From Candidatus Onthocola gallistercoris (GTDB taxonomy: Bacteria; Bacillota; Clostridia; Lachnospirales; Lachnospiraceae), in assembly GCA_018715345.1 (NCBI GenBank), contig DVLT01000046.1, forward strand, positions 83,711-147,710: a stretch of 64,000 nt of DNA. The letters run 5' to 3'. Shown here one piece after another: positions 44,431-56,129 of this stretch. The notes under the pieces are model-generated. The model was not told where the DNA came from, did no database searches, and saw nothing but the letters and a program-made list of their open reading frames with translations. Every line of letters starts with the position of its first letter. The first letter of the stretch is position 1. The position numbers and the translations under genes are program-made.

Positions 44431-45630
44431 ATGGAAACATGTAAAGAACAGATCCGGTGGAGCCTGGATCAGATCGACCGATTGGCGGATATATGCCGCT
44501 GTGATGTGGAAGAATGGCAAAAGCAGCTTCACAGTATCCCGGAGCCGGGGATGAAAGAATATGAAACCAGCCAGTTTTTGCGGGAAAAACTGACAGAAAT
44601 GGAGATACCCTTTCAGGAGATAGAGCCCACCGGTTTAGTGGCGGATTTTGGTCATGGCAGCCATTGTATCGCCTTGAGGGCAGATATGGATGGACTTCAC
44701 ATACAGGAGCAGACGGATCTGCCCTGGAAATCACAGCATGAGGGTTATATGCATGCTTGCGGCCATGATGGCCATATGGCGGCTTTACTGGGTGTGGCCG
44801 TTCTTTTAAAGCAGTATGAAAGCAGTCTGAATCTGCGGGTACGGTTGATCTTTCAGCCATCAGAGGAAAACTGCCAGGGCGCAAAGCATATGATACAAGC
44901 TGGGGCGCTGGAAGACGTGGAGGAAATTTACGGCCTCCATCTGTTTACCGACCTGCCCACAGGAGTTATTTCGTTGGATCCAGGGCCGAGAATGGCCATA
45001 ACGGACCGTTTTGAAGTCCGGCTTAGAGGAAAGGGCGGACATGCGGGCAAGCCACACCAATGCGTGGATGCGACGGTGGCAGCCGCGGCTGTGATCATGA
45101 ATTTGCAGACTATTGTCAGCCGCCATCTGGATCCCATGGAACATGCGGTACTCACCGTGGGGCATCTGACCAGCGGCAGCCAGTATAACGTTATTGCGGA
45201 AACGGCTGAGTTTGAAGGAACGATCCGTACCTTCAGCGAAGCTGTCGAAAGGGATATGAAAGATACCTTTTGCCATACGGTCCGGAAAACCTGTGAAGTT
45301 TACGGCGTAGAGGCGCAGATCGCTTATCATCCGTCAGAGCATCCGGTGGTCTTTAATGATCCAAAACGGAGTGTGGCTTTAAAGGAGGATGCGTTGAAGT
45401 TATGGGGAAGCGGTGTGGTCAAGGATATTCCAGCCATCATGCTGGGAGAGGATTTTTCTGTATACCAGTCCCGGATTCCCGGTGTATTCGCCTTTGTCGG
45501 TTCCGGCGATCCGGAAAAGGGCTGTATCTATCCCAACCATCATCCGGCCTTTTGCCTGGATCCCCAGGCCCTTTATATGGCTTTAAAAGTTTATCTGCTT
45601 TATATTTTACATAAGAATGGAGAATACTGA
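44431..45630 (+). CDS. M20-family amidohydrolase (peptidase/amidase)
   Basis: Zinc-dependent amidohydrolase of 399 residues in the HipO/AbgB-like group that removes acyl groups from amino acids or dipeptides. Metal-site blocks are ALRADMDGLHI, HACGHDGHMA and QPSEENCQGAKHM; a dimerisation insert (KGGHAGKPHQCVDA) follows, and LGEDFSVYQ is near the C-terminus. GTGGAGGAAAG precedes the ATG at 44431. The next gene starts 1 nt after its stop. Confidence 0.92.
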   Translation: METCKEQIRWSLDQIDRLADICRCDVEEWQKQLHSIPEPGMKEYETSQFLREKLTEMEIPFQEIEPTGLVADFGHGSHCIALRADMDGLHIQEQTDLPWKSQHEGYMHACGHDGHMAALLGVAVLLKQYESSLNLRVRLIFQPSEENCQGAKHMIQAGALEDVEEIYGLHLFTDLPTGVISLDPGPRMAITDRFEVRLRGKGGHAGKPHQCVDATVAAAAVIMNLQTIVSRHLDPMEHAVLTVGHLTSGSQYNVIAETAEFEGTIRTFSEAVERDMKDTFCHTVRKTCEVYGVEAQIAYHPSEHPVVFNDPKRSVALKEDALKLWGSGVVKDIPAIMLGEDFSVYQSRIPGVFAFVGSGDPEKGCIYPNHHPAFCLDPQALYMALKVYLLYILHKNGEY

Positions 45631-45631
45631 G

Positions 45632-46294
45632 ATGATTAAGGCATGCATTTTTGATCTGGATGGCACGTTAGCGGATACGCTGGTATCCATTGCCACCGCA
45701 ACAAATAAAGCGCTGGAGTCGGTGGGCTGTCCGCCCCAGCCGGTGGACGATTACCGTTATTATGCCGGCGATGGCGCCAGGACTTTGATACAACGGGCAT
45801 TGAAAGCAGCCGGAGATAAAAACGGAGAGAAATTTGACGAAACCTATCGTATCTACGGAGAAATCTTTGCAAAAGACTGCACGTTTAAAGTGACGGTTTT
45901 TGAAGGTATGAGCCAAGTACTGGAACAGATGAAGGCGGATGGCATAAGGCTGGCTGTCCTTTCCAACAAACCCCATGAGCGGGCAAAAGATGTGATCCGG
46001 AAATTGTTCGGAGAAAATCTATTTGATATTGTCCAGGGACAGGTGGATGGACTTCCGAAAAAACCGGATCCTTCCGGAGCATTAAAGATCATGGAAGATT
46101 TCGGACTGACGCCAAAGGAGTGTATGTACATCGGCGACACCAACGTGGATATGCAGACCGGACGAAGCGCAGGCATGTATACAGTAGGTGTACTTTGGGG
46201 ATTTCGGGATAAAAAGGAGCTTTTGGATAACCATGCCCAGGCTTTGGCAGATCAGCCAAGGGATCTGCTTAAGCTGGCCAAAAAGGGGCGTTAA
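45632..46294 (+). CDS. HAD hydrolase, phosphoglycolate-phosphatase-like
   Basis: Soluble phosphatase of 220 residues. Motif I is DLDGTLADTL (residues 7-16), motif II is LSNKPHERA, and motif IV is YIGDTNVDMQTGRSAGM. The cap is the small C1 helical type, as in Gph and PgmB-like enzymes. The ATG at 45632 has GGAG 9 nt upstream, inside the end of the M20 gene. Coupling suggests co-expression, but the substrate is unclear. Confidence 0.9.
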   Translation: MIKACIFDLDGTLADTLVSIATATNKALESVGCPPQPVDDYRYYAGDGARTLIQRALKAAGDKNGEKFDETYRIYGEIFAKDCTFKVTVFEGMSQVLEQMKADGIRLAVLSNKPHERAKDVIRKLFGENLFDIVQGQVDGLPKKPDPSGALKIMEDFGLTPKECMYIGDTNVDMQTGRSAGMYTVGVLWGFRDKKELLDNHAQALADQPRDLLKLAKKGR

Positions 46295-46316
46295 AAGCGG
46301 TCCGACCAATTCTTTG

Positions 46317-46345
46317 TTGCAAAATGGGGGAAATATGGGTAGAAT
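46317..46345 (+). promoter_or_regulatory. asnB promoter
   Basis: TTGCAA (46317-46322), 17-nt spacer, TAGAAT (46340-46345), about 47 nt before the asnB start. Confidence 0.65.
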
Positions 46346-46391
46346 ATTACTATTGTTGTACGATTAAGGAATATATAAGGAGGCGATAGCC

Positions 46392-48239
46392 ATGTGTGGT
46401 ATTTGTGGCTTTACAGGAAAACTTCCCGATAGTAAAGAAGTATTGACCCGTATGATGGATCGCATTTCTCACAGAGGACCGGACAGCGCCGGCCAGTTTA
46501 TCACAGATAAAGCAGCCTGGGGCTTCAGACGGTTGAGCATCATTGATCTGGACAACGGCTCACAGCCCATGTTTAATGAAGATAACAGTATCGTTATAGT
46601 TTTTAACGGTGAGATATATAATTATAAGATTTTGCGTAAAGAGTTGGAAGAAAAGGGACACGTATTCCGCAATAACGCGGATACGGAAGTTCTGGTCCAC
46701 GGCTATGAGGAATGGGGAACAGATCTGCCCAATCACTGCCGGGGCATGTTTGCTTTCATGATCTATGATACGAATACGGATACGGCATTTGGAGCCCGTG
46801 ATTATTTCGGCATCAAACCTTTTTATTACACAGTTATCAATGGTAATCTTGTATTTGCTTCAGAGATCAAAAGTATCCTGGAATACCCGGGATATGAAAA
46901 ACAGGTGAATATGGAGGCTTTGGAGGAATATCTGACTTTCCAGTATTCTGTTCTGCCGGAAACATTTTTTAAAGGTATTTTCAAATTGCAGCCTGCTCAT
47001 ACGATCCTTTTTAAAGATGGTAAGGCAGAGATCACCCGCTACTGGGAGCCGGACTACGACATTGATGACCAGACGGATCTGGACGAGCTGGTGGATAAGA
47101 TCGACGATCAGATGGAAGAATCAGTCCAGACCCATATGATCAGTGATGTGGAAGTGGGATCCCTTCTTTCAAGCGGTATTGATTCCAGCTATATTGCCAC
47201 CATCTCCCATGCGGATAAAACCTTTACCGTGGGATTTGATTATGACAAATTTAATGAAATTTCTTATGCTAAAGACCTTTCGGAAAAAATCGGCACGGAA
47301 AATTACAGCAAGCTGATCACAGAAGAGGAATACTGGAGTGTTCTTCCGGAGATCCAGTATTACATGGATGAGCCGCTGGCGGACGCTTCCTGCGTGGCTT
47401 TATATTTTGTGGACAAGACGGCGGCGGAACATGTGAAAGTCGTGTTGTCCGGCGAAGGGGCGGATGAGTTTTTCGGCGGTTATAATATATACCACGAGCC
47501 GGTTTCTCTGAAAGGCTATCAGAAGGTTCCGCGTTTTCTGCGCCTATTGGCCGGGAAATTTGCGGAGAACATCCTGCCGGAAGGCATGAAGGGCCGGAGT
47601 TTCCTCATCCGGGGCAGTCAGACAGTGGAAGAGCGTTTCATCGGCAATGCCAACCGTTTTTCGTTGAAGGAACGTAAAAAGATCTTAAAGACGGCCACAC
47701 CGGCAAAGGCCCCGTGGAAACTGACTAAGCCTTATTACGATAAAGTTCAGCATGTGGATGACACGACAAAGATGCAATATATTGATATGAATTTCTGGCT
47801 GGTGGGAGATATCCTCCTGAAGGCGGATAAGATGAGCATGCGTCATTCCCTGGAGACCCGTGTGCCGTTTTTGGACAAGGAAGTGTACAAACTGTCCAAA
47901 ACCATACCGACCCGGTGCAAGCTGGCGGAAGGAACGACAAAATATGCCCTCCGCAAGGCGGCGAGACGGCATATACCGGAGGCCACGGCCATGAAAAAGA
48001 AATTGGGCTTCCCGGTTCCGATCACCGTATGGCTGAAAGAGGACAAGTATTATGAAAAAGTGAAAAAGGCCTTTGAAAGCGAAGCGGCGAAGAAGTTTTT
48101 CAACACGGATGAGCTGGTCAAGATGCTGGATGTCCACAAGAGCGGAAAGCTGGATAACAGCAAGAAGATCTGGGTCGTATATATGTTCCTTGTATGGTAC
48201 GATGTGTATTTTGTACAGGAAAAGGTTTCTTTTGCTTGA
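46392..48239 (+). CDS. asnB: Asparagine synthase (glutamine-hydrolysing)
   Basis: Converts aspartate to asparagine with glutamine as nitrogen donor. It has 615 residues. The N-terminal class-II glutaminase starts MCGICGF with catalytic Cys2 and includes SHRGPDS. The C-terminal PP-loop ATPase domain has SSGIDSSYIA near residue 260 and GEGADEFFGGY; KADKMSMRHSLETRVPFLD is a family block. GGAGGCGATAGCC precedes the ATG. It is monocistronic, with a hairpin series downstream. Confidence 0.96.
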   Translation: MCGICGFTGKLPDSKEVLTRMMDRISHRGPDSAGQFITDKAAWGFRRLSIIDLDNGSQPMFNEDNSIVIVFNGEIYNYKILRKELEEKGHVFRNNADTEVLVHGYEEWGTDLPNHCRGMFAFMIYDTNTDTAFGARDYFGIKPFYYTVINGNLVFASEIKSILEYPGYEKQVNMEALEEYLTFQYSVLPETFFKGIFKLQPAHTILFKDGKAEITRYWEPDYDIDDQTDLDELVDKIDDQMEESVQTHMISDVEVGSLLSSGIDSSYIATISHADKTFTVGFDYDKFNEISYAKDLSEKIGTENYSKLITEEEYWSVLPEIQYYMDEPLADASCVALYFVDKTAAEHVKVVLSGEGADEFFGGYNIYHEPVSLKGYQKVPRFLRLLAGKFAENILPEGMKGRSFLIRGSQTVEERFIGNANRFSLKERKKILKTATPAKAPWKLTKPYYDKVQHVDDTTKMQYIDMNFWLVGDILLKADKMSMRHSLETRVPFLDKEVYKLSKTIPTRCKLAEGTTKYALRKAARRHIPEATAMKKKLGFPVPITVWLKEDKYYEKVKKAFESEAAKKFFNTDELVKMLDVHKSGKLDNSKKIWVVYMFLVWYDVYFVQEKVSFA

Positions 48240-48261
48240 TGAAGATCAGATAACAAAAAGG

Positions 48262-48421
48262 GCTGTCCGATCCTTTGGACAGCGGGCGTATAAAGGGGAG
48301 TCCGGTTATCCGGACTCCCCTGATCTATTTGGATATGGGATTTTCAGACAAAAAAAGTTGCTCGGATGGTGAGTCCGAGCAAGAAATGAGATTCGGGGAC
48401 AAAGGGGCTGTTTCCTTTGTC
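48262..48421. repeat. Row of four perfect hairpins after asnB
   Basis: (1) GCTGTCC / GGACAGC at 48262-48283. (2) GGGGAGTCCGG-TTAT-CCGGACTCCCC at 48295-48320. (3) TTGCTCGGA / TCCGAGCAA at 48358-48382. (4) GACAAAGG / CCTTTGTC at 48398-48421. None is followed by a clear T-run. They start 22 nt after the asnB stop and may act together as a 3' end, or form a structured RNA. Confidence 0.7.
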
Positions 48422-48426
48422 GTATA

Positions 48427-48735
48427 TAAAGATACCAACGGGATATTAAAAACAAATATAGAAAATGTAAAAACTAAGCAAAAAAATCGACAAAAGTTTT
48501 AAGAAACAGTGAAATCCAATAATGGACGATGTGGATATCCGAAAACAAAAAAGATTTTGCTATTTTAGAAAACATACAAGTGGAAAATCGGTATGTATAA
48601 ACACATTCTTTGTAATAAAAAAATGATACCCTGATGAAATCCTCATATGGAGAAAAAGGTATCAAAAGGATATCAAAGGGTATCAGAACATATGTTTTCA
48701 AGAAAGGCTAAATTCCTTGGTTTTAAAAGAAAAAA
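48427..48735. other. AT-rich intergenic stretch without a supported gene
   Basis: Low-complexity, A-rich sequence between the hairpin row and the tRNAs. TGATACCCT (48624-48632) is mirrored by AGGGTATCA (48677-48685), with two GGTATCAAA-like repeats between. The T-run just downstream of the tRNA-Pro gene on the minus strand (48720-48735) may end tRNA transcription. No coding frame is convincing. Confidence 0.5.
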
Positions 48736-48810
48736 TCGGGGTAACAGGATTCGAACCTGCGACCTCGCGGCCCCCAGCCGCGCGCTCTAACCAAACTGAG
48801 CCATACCCCG
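48736..48810 (-). tRNA. tRNA-Pro (anticodon GGG)
   Basis: A 75-nt cloverleaf: acceptor CGGGGTA / TACCCCG, D stem GCTC/GAGC, anticodon stem CGCGG/CCGCG with loop CTGGGGG, T loop TTCGAAT, discriminator A. No CCA is encoded. A T-rich run follows. Confidence 0.96.
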
Positions 48811-48858
48811 TCATAAACCGAAATAGTCAGGTGATCCAAACAGATATCGGTTTAAAAG

Positions 48859-48931
48859 AGCTGCTAACGGGATTTGAACCCGTGGCCTCCGCCTTACCAA
48901 GGCGACGCTCTACCTACTGAGCCATAGCAGC
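48859..48931 (-). tRNA. tRNA-Thr (anticodon GGT)
   Basis: A 73-nt cloverleaf: acceptor GCTGCTA / TAGCAGC, D stem GCTC/GAGC, anticodon loop TTGGTAA, T loop TTCAAAT with stem ACGGG/CCCGT, discriminator T. No CCA is encoded. It is transcribed ahead of tRNA-Pro from the promoter at 48955-48983. Confidence 0.96.
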
Positions 48932-48954
48932 ACCTTATCGCAAACTGCCTAAAT

Positions 48955-48983
48955 AATATAATATATAAATCGGAAAATGTCAA
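48955..48983 (-). promoter_or_regulatory. Promoter of the tRNA-Thr/tRNA-Pro pair
   Basis: On the minus strand: TTGACA (48983-48978), 17-nt AT-rich spacer, TATATT (48960-48955). The expected start is near 48948, 17 nt before tRNA-Thr. Confidence 0.75.
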
Positions 48984-49084
48984 TATGATTTTAAGCATTT
49001 TATAAATTACCTCTTGTACAGAGATAAAATTCCCTGTATACTGATGAGAGACTTTTAGATAAAAGTGGTAAAAGAGGTGTATCT

Positions 49085-49510
49085 ATGGGACGCACAGGAA
49101 ATGAAACCGTGCTTTTGTACAATCTGGATAATGACAAAGGCAGGAAGATCCGGGTGATCCTGATACAGTTGGGCATGAAGATCCGGAATGTCAAAAAAGA
49201 AGAGTTTGGAGAACCGGTGGGAGAGCTGATCGGCTTGGGCATTTCAGAGACATCCGGCAAAGTACAGGCGGCGACCGATGCGGCTCTTAGGAGCCAGGAG
49301 GCGCCGGGGACGTTGGACTTTGATGATGAGATGATGGTCCTGCACGGCTTTACCAACAACCGACTGGACGAATTGCTGGCCCGTATGCGAAAAGCACGGA
49401 TCGAGCGGGTGGCATTAAAGGCGATCATCACACCGACGAACCGGACGTGGAGCGGCCGAGAACTTTATGCGGAACTGAAAAAGGAACATGAAGCCTTATC
49501 CGGCAAATAA
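49085..49510 (+). CDS. DUF3783 domain protein
   Basis: Protein of 141 residues. The DUF3783 core is MVLHGFTNNRLDELLARMR followed by VALKAIITPTNRTW (about residues 80-120). The N-terminal half looks like a small alpha/beta fold (ETVLLYNLDNDKGRKIRVIL). AGAGGTG lies before the ATG. Function unknown. glnS begins 18 nt after the stop, so they share a transcript. Confidence 0.85.
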   Translation: MGRTGNETVLLYNLDNDKGRKIRVILIQLGMKIRNVKKEEFGEPVGELIGLGISETSGKVQAATDAALRSQEAPGTLDFDDEMMVLHGFTNNRLDELLARMRKARIERVALKAIITPTNRTWSGRELYAELKKEHEALSGK

Positions 49511-49528
49511 TCATGAGGAGGCGCTGTT

Positions 49529-51211
49529 ATGGAAAATGAAAATAAAGAAACAAAAGAAACTGTATCAAGAAATTTTATCGAACAGATCATTGATAAAGAT
49601 TTGGAAGAGGGACATGTGAAAAAGGTGGTCACACGATTCCCGCCGGAACCCAACGGCTATCTGCACATCGGACATGCCAAGTCCATTCTTTTAAACTACG
49701 GGCTGGCCAAGGAGTATGATGGCGTTTTCAATCTTCGTTTTGACGATACAAATCCGATGAAGGAAAAGACAGAGTTTGTGGAATCCATTGTCAAGGACGT
49801 GGATTGGCTGGGCGCAGATCATCATGGAGACGTTTATTTTGCTTCCAACTATTTTCAGGAAATGTATGATGCAGCGGTCAAGCTGATCAAAAAGGGTAAA
49901 GCTTATGTATGCGATCTGTCTGCGGATGAGATCCGGGAGTACAGAGGCACGCTGAAAGAGCCGGGAAAGAACAGCCCTTATAGAGACCGTCCTGTGGAAG
50001 AGAATCTGGACTTGTTTGAACGGATGAAAAACGGCGAGTTTCCAGATGGATCAAAGGTACTCCGGGCAAAGATCGATATGGCATCGCCGAATATGAACAT
50101 GAGGGATCCGGTCATCTACCGGGTGGCGCGTATGAGCCATCACAATACAGGCGATCAGTGGTGTATCTATCCCATGTACGATTTTGCCCATCCCATCGAG
50201 GATGCGGTGGAAGGGGTAACCCATTCCATCTGTACGCTGGAATTTGAAGACCACAGACCTCTTTATGATTGGGTTGTCAGGGAGTTGGAATATGAGAATC
50301 CGCCCAAACAGATCGAATTTGCCAAGATGTATCTGACCAATGTGATCACTGGAAAGCGCTATATCAAACGTCTGGTGGACGAGGGCATTGTGGATGGCTG
50401 GGATGATCCCCGTCTTGTGACCATTGCGGCTCTGCGCCGTCGCGGTTTTACGCCGGAGTCCATAAAGATGTTCATGGATCTGGCCGGCGTGTCCAAAAGC
50501 CAGAGTTCTGTGGACTATGCCATGTTGGAATACTGCATCCGAGAGGATCTGAAATTGAAACGGTCCCGGGTGATGGCGGTGTTGGATCCGGTGAAACTGA
50601 TCATTGATAACTATCCGGAAGGACAGGTGGAGTACCTGGATGCGGCCAACAACCAGGAGAACGAAGCATTGGGCAGCAGGAAGATCCCCTTCTGTCGGGA
50701 ATTATATATCGAAAGAGACGACTTTATGGAAGTGCCGCCGAAAAAGTATTTCCGTCTGTATCCGGGCAATGAAGTACGTTTGATGAATGCCTATTTTGTC
50801 AAATGTACAGATTTTGTGAAGGACGAAGCAGGCAACGTTACAGAGATCCACTGTACCTACGATCCGGAGACAAAGAGCGGAAGCGGTTTTACAGGCCGTA
50901 AAGTAAAGGGTACGATCCATTGGGTGGCAGCGCCTTATGCTGTAAAAGCCCAGGTACGGCTGTATGAGAACCTGGTGGATGAGAGTAAAGGGGTATACAA
51001 TGAGGATGGCTCACTGAATCTGAATCCCAATTCCCTGACCGTGCTGGATAACTGCTGTCTGGAACCGGGGCTTAAAGACGCTAAAGGGGGCGACAGTTTC
51101 CAGTTTGTGAGAAACGGATATTTCTGCGTGGATGAGAAGGATTCACAGCCGGATAAACTGGTATTTAACCGGATCGTATCACTGAAAAGTTCTTACAGAC
51201 CGACAAAATAA
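49529..51211 (+). CDS. glnS: Glutaminyl-tRNA synthetase
   Basis: Class I synthetase charging tRNA-Gln. It has 560 residues. The HIGH-type motif is [14 protein letters not shown] near residues 40-53, and FDDTNPMKE is characteristic. The KMSKS-equivalent site, MSKR in E. coli GlnRS, reads [10 protein letters not shown] here. The C-terminal anticodon-binding barrels ([30 protein letters not shown]) are complete. GAGGAGGCGC precedes the ATG. Having GlnRS means that direct charging, rather than only the GatCAB route, is available. Confidence 0.96.
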   Translation: MENENKETKETVSRNFIEQIIDKDLEEGHVKKVVTRFPPEPNGYLHIGHAKSILLNYGLAKEYDGVFNLRFDDTNPMKEKTEFVESIVKDVDWLGADHHGDVYFASNYFQEMYDAAVKLIKKGKAYVCDLSADEIREYRGTLKEPGKNSPYRDRPVEENLDLFERMKNGEFPDGSKVLRAKIDMASPNMNMRDPVIYRVARMSHHNTGDQWCIYPMYDFAHPIEDAVEGVTHSICTLEFEDHRPLYDWVVRELEYENPPKQIEFAKMYLTNVITGKRYIKRLVDEGIVDGWDDPRLVTIAALRRRGFTPESIKMFMDLAGVSKSQSSVDYAMLEYCIREDLKLKRSRVMAVLDPVKLIIDNYPEGQVEYLDAANNQENEALGSRKIPFCRELYIERDDFMEVPPKKYFRLYPGNEVRLMNAYFVKCTDFVKDEAGNVTEIHCTYDPETKSGSGFTGRKVKGTIHWVAAPYAVKAQVRLYENLVDESKGVYNEDGSLNLNPNSLTVLDNCCLEPGLKDAKGGDSFQFVRNGYFCVDEKDSQPDKLVFNRIVSLKSSYRPTK

Positions 51212-51215
51212 ATAT

Positions 51216-51268
51216 AAAAACATGGAGCACCAGAAGATAAATCTCAGGCTGCTCCATGTTTTTATTTT
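51216..51268 (+). terminator. Terminator after glnS
   Basis: AAACATGGAGCA / TGCTCCATGTTT perfect 12-bp stem, 20-nt loop, then TTATTTT. Confidence 0.88.
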
Positions 51269-51408
51269 GATAGTATACGATAAGGAGTCCAGTGGGTTTT
51301 AGGACACCTGCTGTATGGATAAAAAGTAAAAAACAGAGAAAACAAGAGAAAATAAGAGCAAATAAAAGAAATATAAAAATATATGAGAAAATACGTCTGC
51401 AAAAAAGG

Positions 51409-51437
51409 TTGCACAAAATCGGACTTTCTCATATTAT
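51409..51437 (+). promoter_or_regulatory. groESL SigA promoter
   Basis: TTGCAC (51409-51414), 17-nt spacer, TATTAT (51432-51437). The start near 51444 lies just before the CIRCE element. Confidence 0.8.
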
Positions 51438-51448
51438 ATAGCTAGCGG

Positions 51449-51475
51449 TTAGCACTCGTGACAAGTGAGTGCTAA
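51449..51475 (+). promoter_or_regulatory. CIRCE operator (HrcA site)
   Basis: TTAGCACTC-N9-GAGTGCTAA, an exact match to the CIRCE consensus, 34 nt before the groES ATG. It indicates heat-shock control by the HrcA repressor. Confidence 0.97.
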
Positions 51476-51508
51476 TAATCCAAAATTTGTCTACAGGAGG
51501 AATCACCT

Positions 51509-51793
51509 ATGAAATTAGTACCATTGGGCGACAGAGTCGTATTAAAACAGTTAGTTGCAGAAGAAAAGACGAAATCAGGCATCGTGCTTACAGGACAGGC
51601 TAAAGAAAAACCTCAGGAAGCTGAGATCATCGCTGTAGGTCCGGGCGGTGTGGTAGATGGCAAGGAAGTGAAGATGGAAGTTTCCGTGGGACAGAAAGTC
51701 ATCTATTCCAAATATGCTGGAACAGAAGTTAAGTTGGAAGACGAAGAATACATTATCGTTCGTCAGAGTGACATTTTAGCTGTTGTTGAATAA
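51509..51793 (+). CDS. groES: Co-chaperonin GroES
   Basis: Lid heptamer of the GroEL chaperonin. It has 94 residues with the family start [15 protein letters not shown], the mobile loop TKSGIVLTG and the C-terminal [19 protein letters not shown] lies 7 nt before the ATG. It is first in the CIRCE-controlled operon, with groEL 32 nt downstream. Confidence 0.98.
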   Translation: MKLVPLGDRVVLKQLVAEEKTKSGIVLTGQAKEKPQEAEIIAVGPGGVVDGKEVKMEVSVGQKVIYSKYAGTEVKLEDEEYIIVRQSDILAVVE

Positions 51794-51819
51794 ATTGACC
51801 GATATCATTCAGGAGGTAG

Positions 51820-53448
<1,629 letters not shown>

Positions 53449-53466
53449 TCCCATAAAGAAATAAAT

Positions 53467-53500
53467 AACAGCGTCGGCTTGCAGCCGGCGCTGTTTCTTT
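53467..53500 (+). terminator. Terminator after groEL
   Basis: AACAGCGTCGGCT-TGC-AGCCGGCGCTGTT stem (one G-U pair) then TCTTT. Confidence 0.88.
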
Positions 53501-53575
53501 GCATTGGGATCAAAGCCGCCGGATCAGTGACAAATGTCTTATAAATTAAATAAGTAATAATAATGGGGCTGTCTA

Positions 53576-53604
53576 TTGACATTTGTATACTCATTTGTTA
53601 AAAT
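53576..53604 (+). promoter_or_regulatory. guaB promoter
   Basis: TTGACA (53576-53581), 17-nt spacer, TAAAAT (53599-53604). Confidence 0.78.
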
Positions 53605-53633
53605 TTTTTAAAACTTAATGACATAAGGCAGTT

Positions 53634-55144
<1,511 letters not shown>

Positions 55145-55187
55145 GCACGGCAGCACATGATCTGCATAAGATAAATAGAGAAATAAA

Positions 55188-55222
55188 AACAGGTGTTGTC
55201 AAAGGGCAGCACCTTGTTTTTT
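55188..55222 (+). terminator. Terminator after guaB
   Basis: AACAGGTGTTG / CAGCACCTTGTT stem with G-U pair and bulge, then TTTTTTG. It lies 14 nt before the amidase start. Confidence 0.75.
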
Positions 55223-55235
55223 GTGAGGATAGAGT

Positions 55236-56045
55236 ATGGCCAAGCAACAAAACAACAATAGAAAAAATAGAACAGCTCAGACGGGCAGGACGGGACGAAA
55301 AAAATCTGTGTCCGGCAGAACGGACGAAAGGACAGGGAGGCGGCATAACGCTGCCAAGCGAAAAAAAGGCAAACGCAAGTCCAGATGGTATGGCCCCATT
55401 GTCATTGACAGAAGGCATCTGGCCCTGTTCGGGGGCCTTGTTTTAGTACTCCTGTTTGCTGTGTGTATGCTTTTCAGAAGCTGTATGGGACCGGTAACTT
55501 CACCCTATTCCTACGTGGATCCGGCATATGATGACGGCCGGCCGCCCATTGACGTGGAACTTCTCACACCCAATGAGTATTCCAGGCCATGTATGCCCAC
55601 AGATACGATCACTGGTATCGTGATCCACTATGTGGGAAATCCGGGGACGACAGCGATGGAAAACAGAAATTATTTTGAAGGACTGAAAAATTCGGGAGAA
55701 ACCTACGCCAGCAGCAATTTTATCATCGACTTGGATGGGGAGATCATCCAATGTGTGCCCACATCGGAGATCGCCTACTGTTCCAATGAAAGAAATATCG
55801 ACACAGTATCCATTGAAGTGTGCCATCCGGACGACACAGGGGAATTTACCGGCGAGACATATAATTCGCTCGTATGCCTTACTGGCTGGCTGTGTACATA
55901 TCTGGATGTTTCTCCGAAAGATGTGATCCGCCATTACGATGTGACAGGGAAAATATGCCCAAAATATTTTGTGGACAATGAGGATGCCTGGAAAACCTTC
56001 AAGAAAGACGTATCCACTTGGGTCAAGGCGAACAAAACCGAATAG
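55236..56045 (+). CDS. Membrane-anchored N-acetylmuramoyl-L-alanine amidase (Amidase_2)
   Basis: Cell-wall hydrolase of 269 residues. It starts with a very basic cytoplasmic tail (about 1-60, rich in Arg/Lys/Asn), then one transmembrane helix (about 63-80, LFGGLVLVLLFAVCMLF). An outer zinc amidase domain follows: TGIVIHYVGNPGTT with the first His ligand, SSNFIIDLDGEI, TVSIEVCHPDD and IRHYDVTGKICPKYF. It would cut the stem-peptide amide bond in peptidoglycan from the membrane surface. It begins just after the guaB terminator. Confidence 0.9.
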   Translation: MAKQQNNNRKNRTAQTGRTGRKKSVSGRTDERTGRRHNAAKRKKGKRKSRWYGPIVIDRRHLALFGGLVLVLLFAVCMLFRSCMGPVTSPYSYVDPAYDDGRPPIDVELLTPNEYSRPCMPTDTITGIVIHYVGNPGTTAMENRNYFEGLKNSGETYASSNFIIDLDGEIIQCVPTSEIAYCSNERNIDTVSIEVCHPDDTGEFTGETYNSLVCLTGWLCTYLDVSPKDVIRHYDVTGKICPKYFVDNEDAWKTFKKDVSTWVKANKTE

Positions 56046-56129
56046 ACTTTCTGGAAAATATCATGTATAGTGATTGAGTAAGAACAGTTCAGGACAGACT
56101 AGAAGAAATAGAGTGAAAGGGGAATGTTC

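Noticed and set aside
48275..48502. A 75-codon plus-strand frame after asnB
   Set aside because: It runs straight through three of the four hairpins and into A-rich sequence, with no ribosome site. The structure explains the region better.
48624..48685. Inverted TGATACCCT / AGGGTATCA with GGTATCAAA repeats as a mobile element end or operator
   Set aside because: Short, in low-complexity sequence, with no transposase or flanking duplication.
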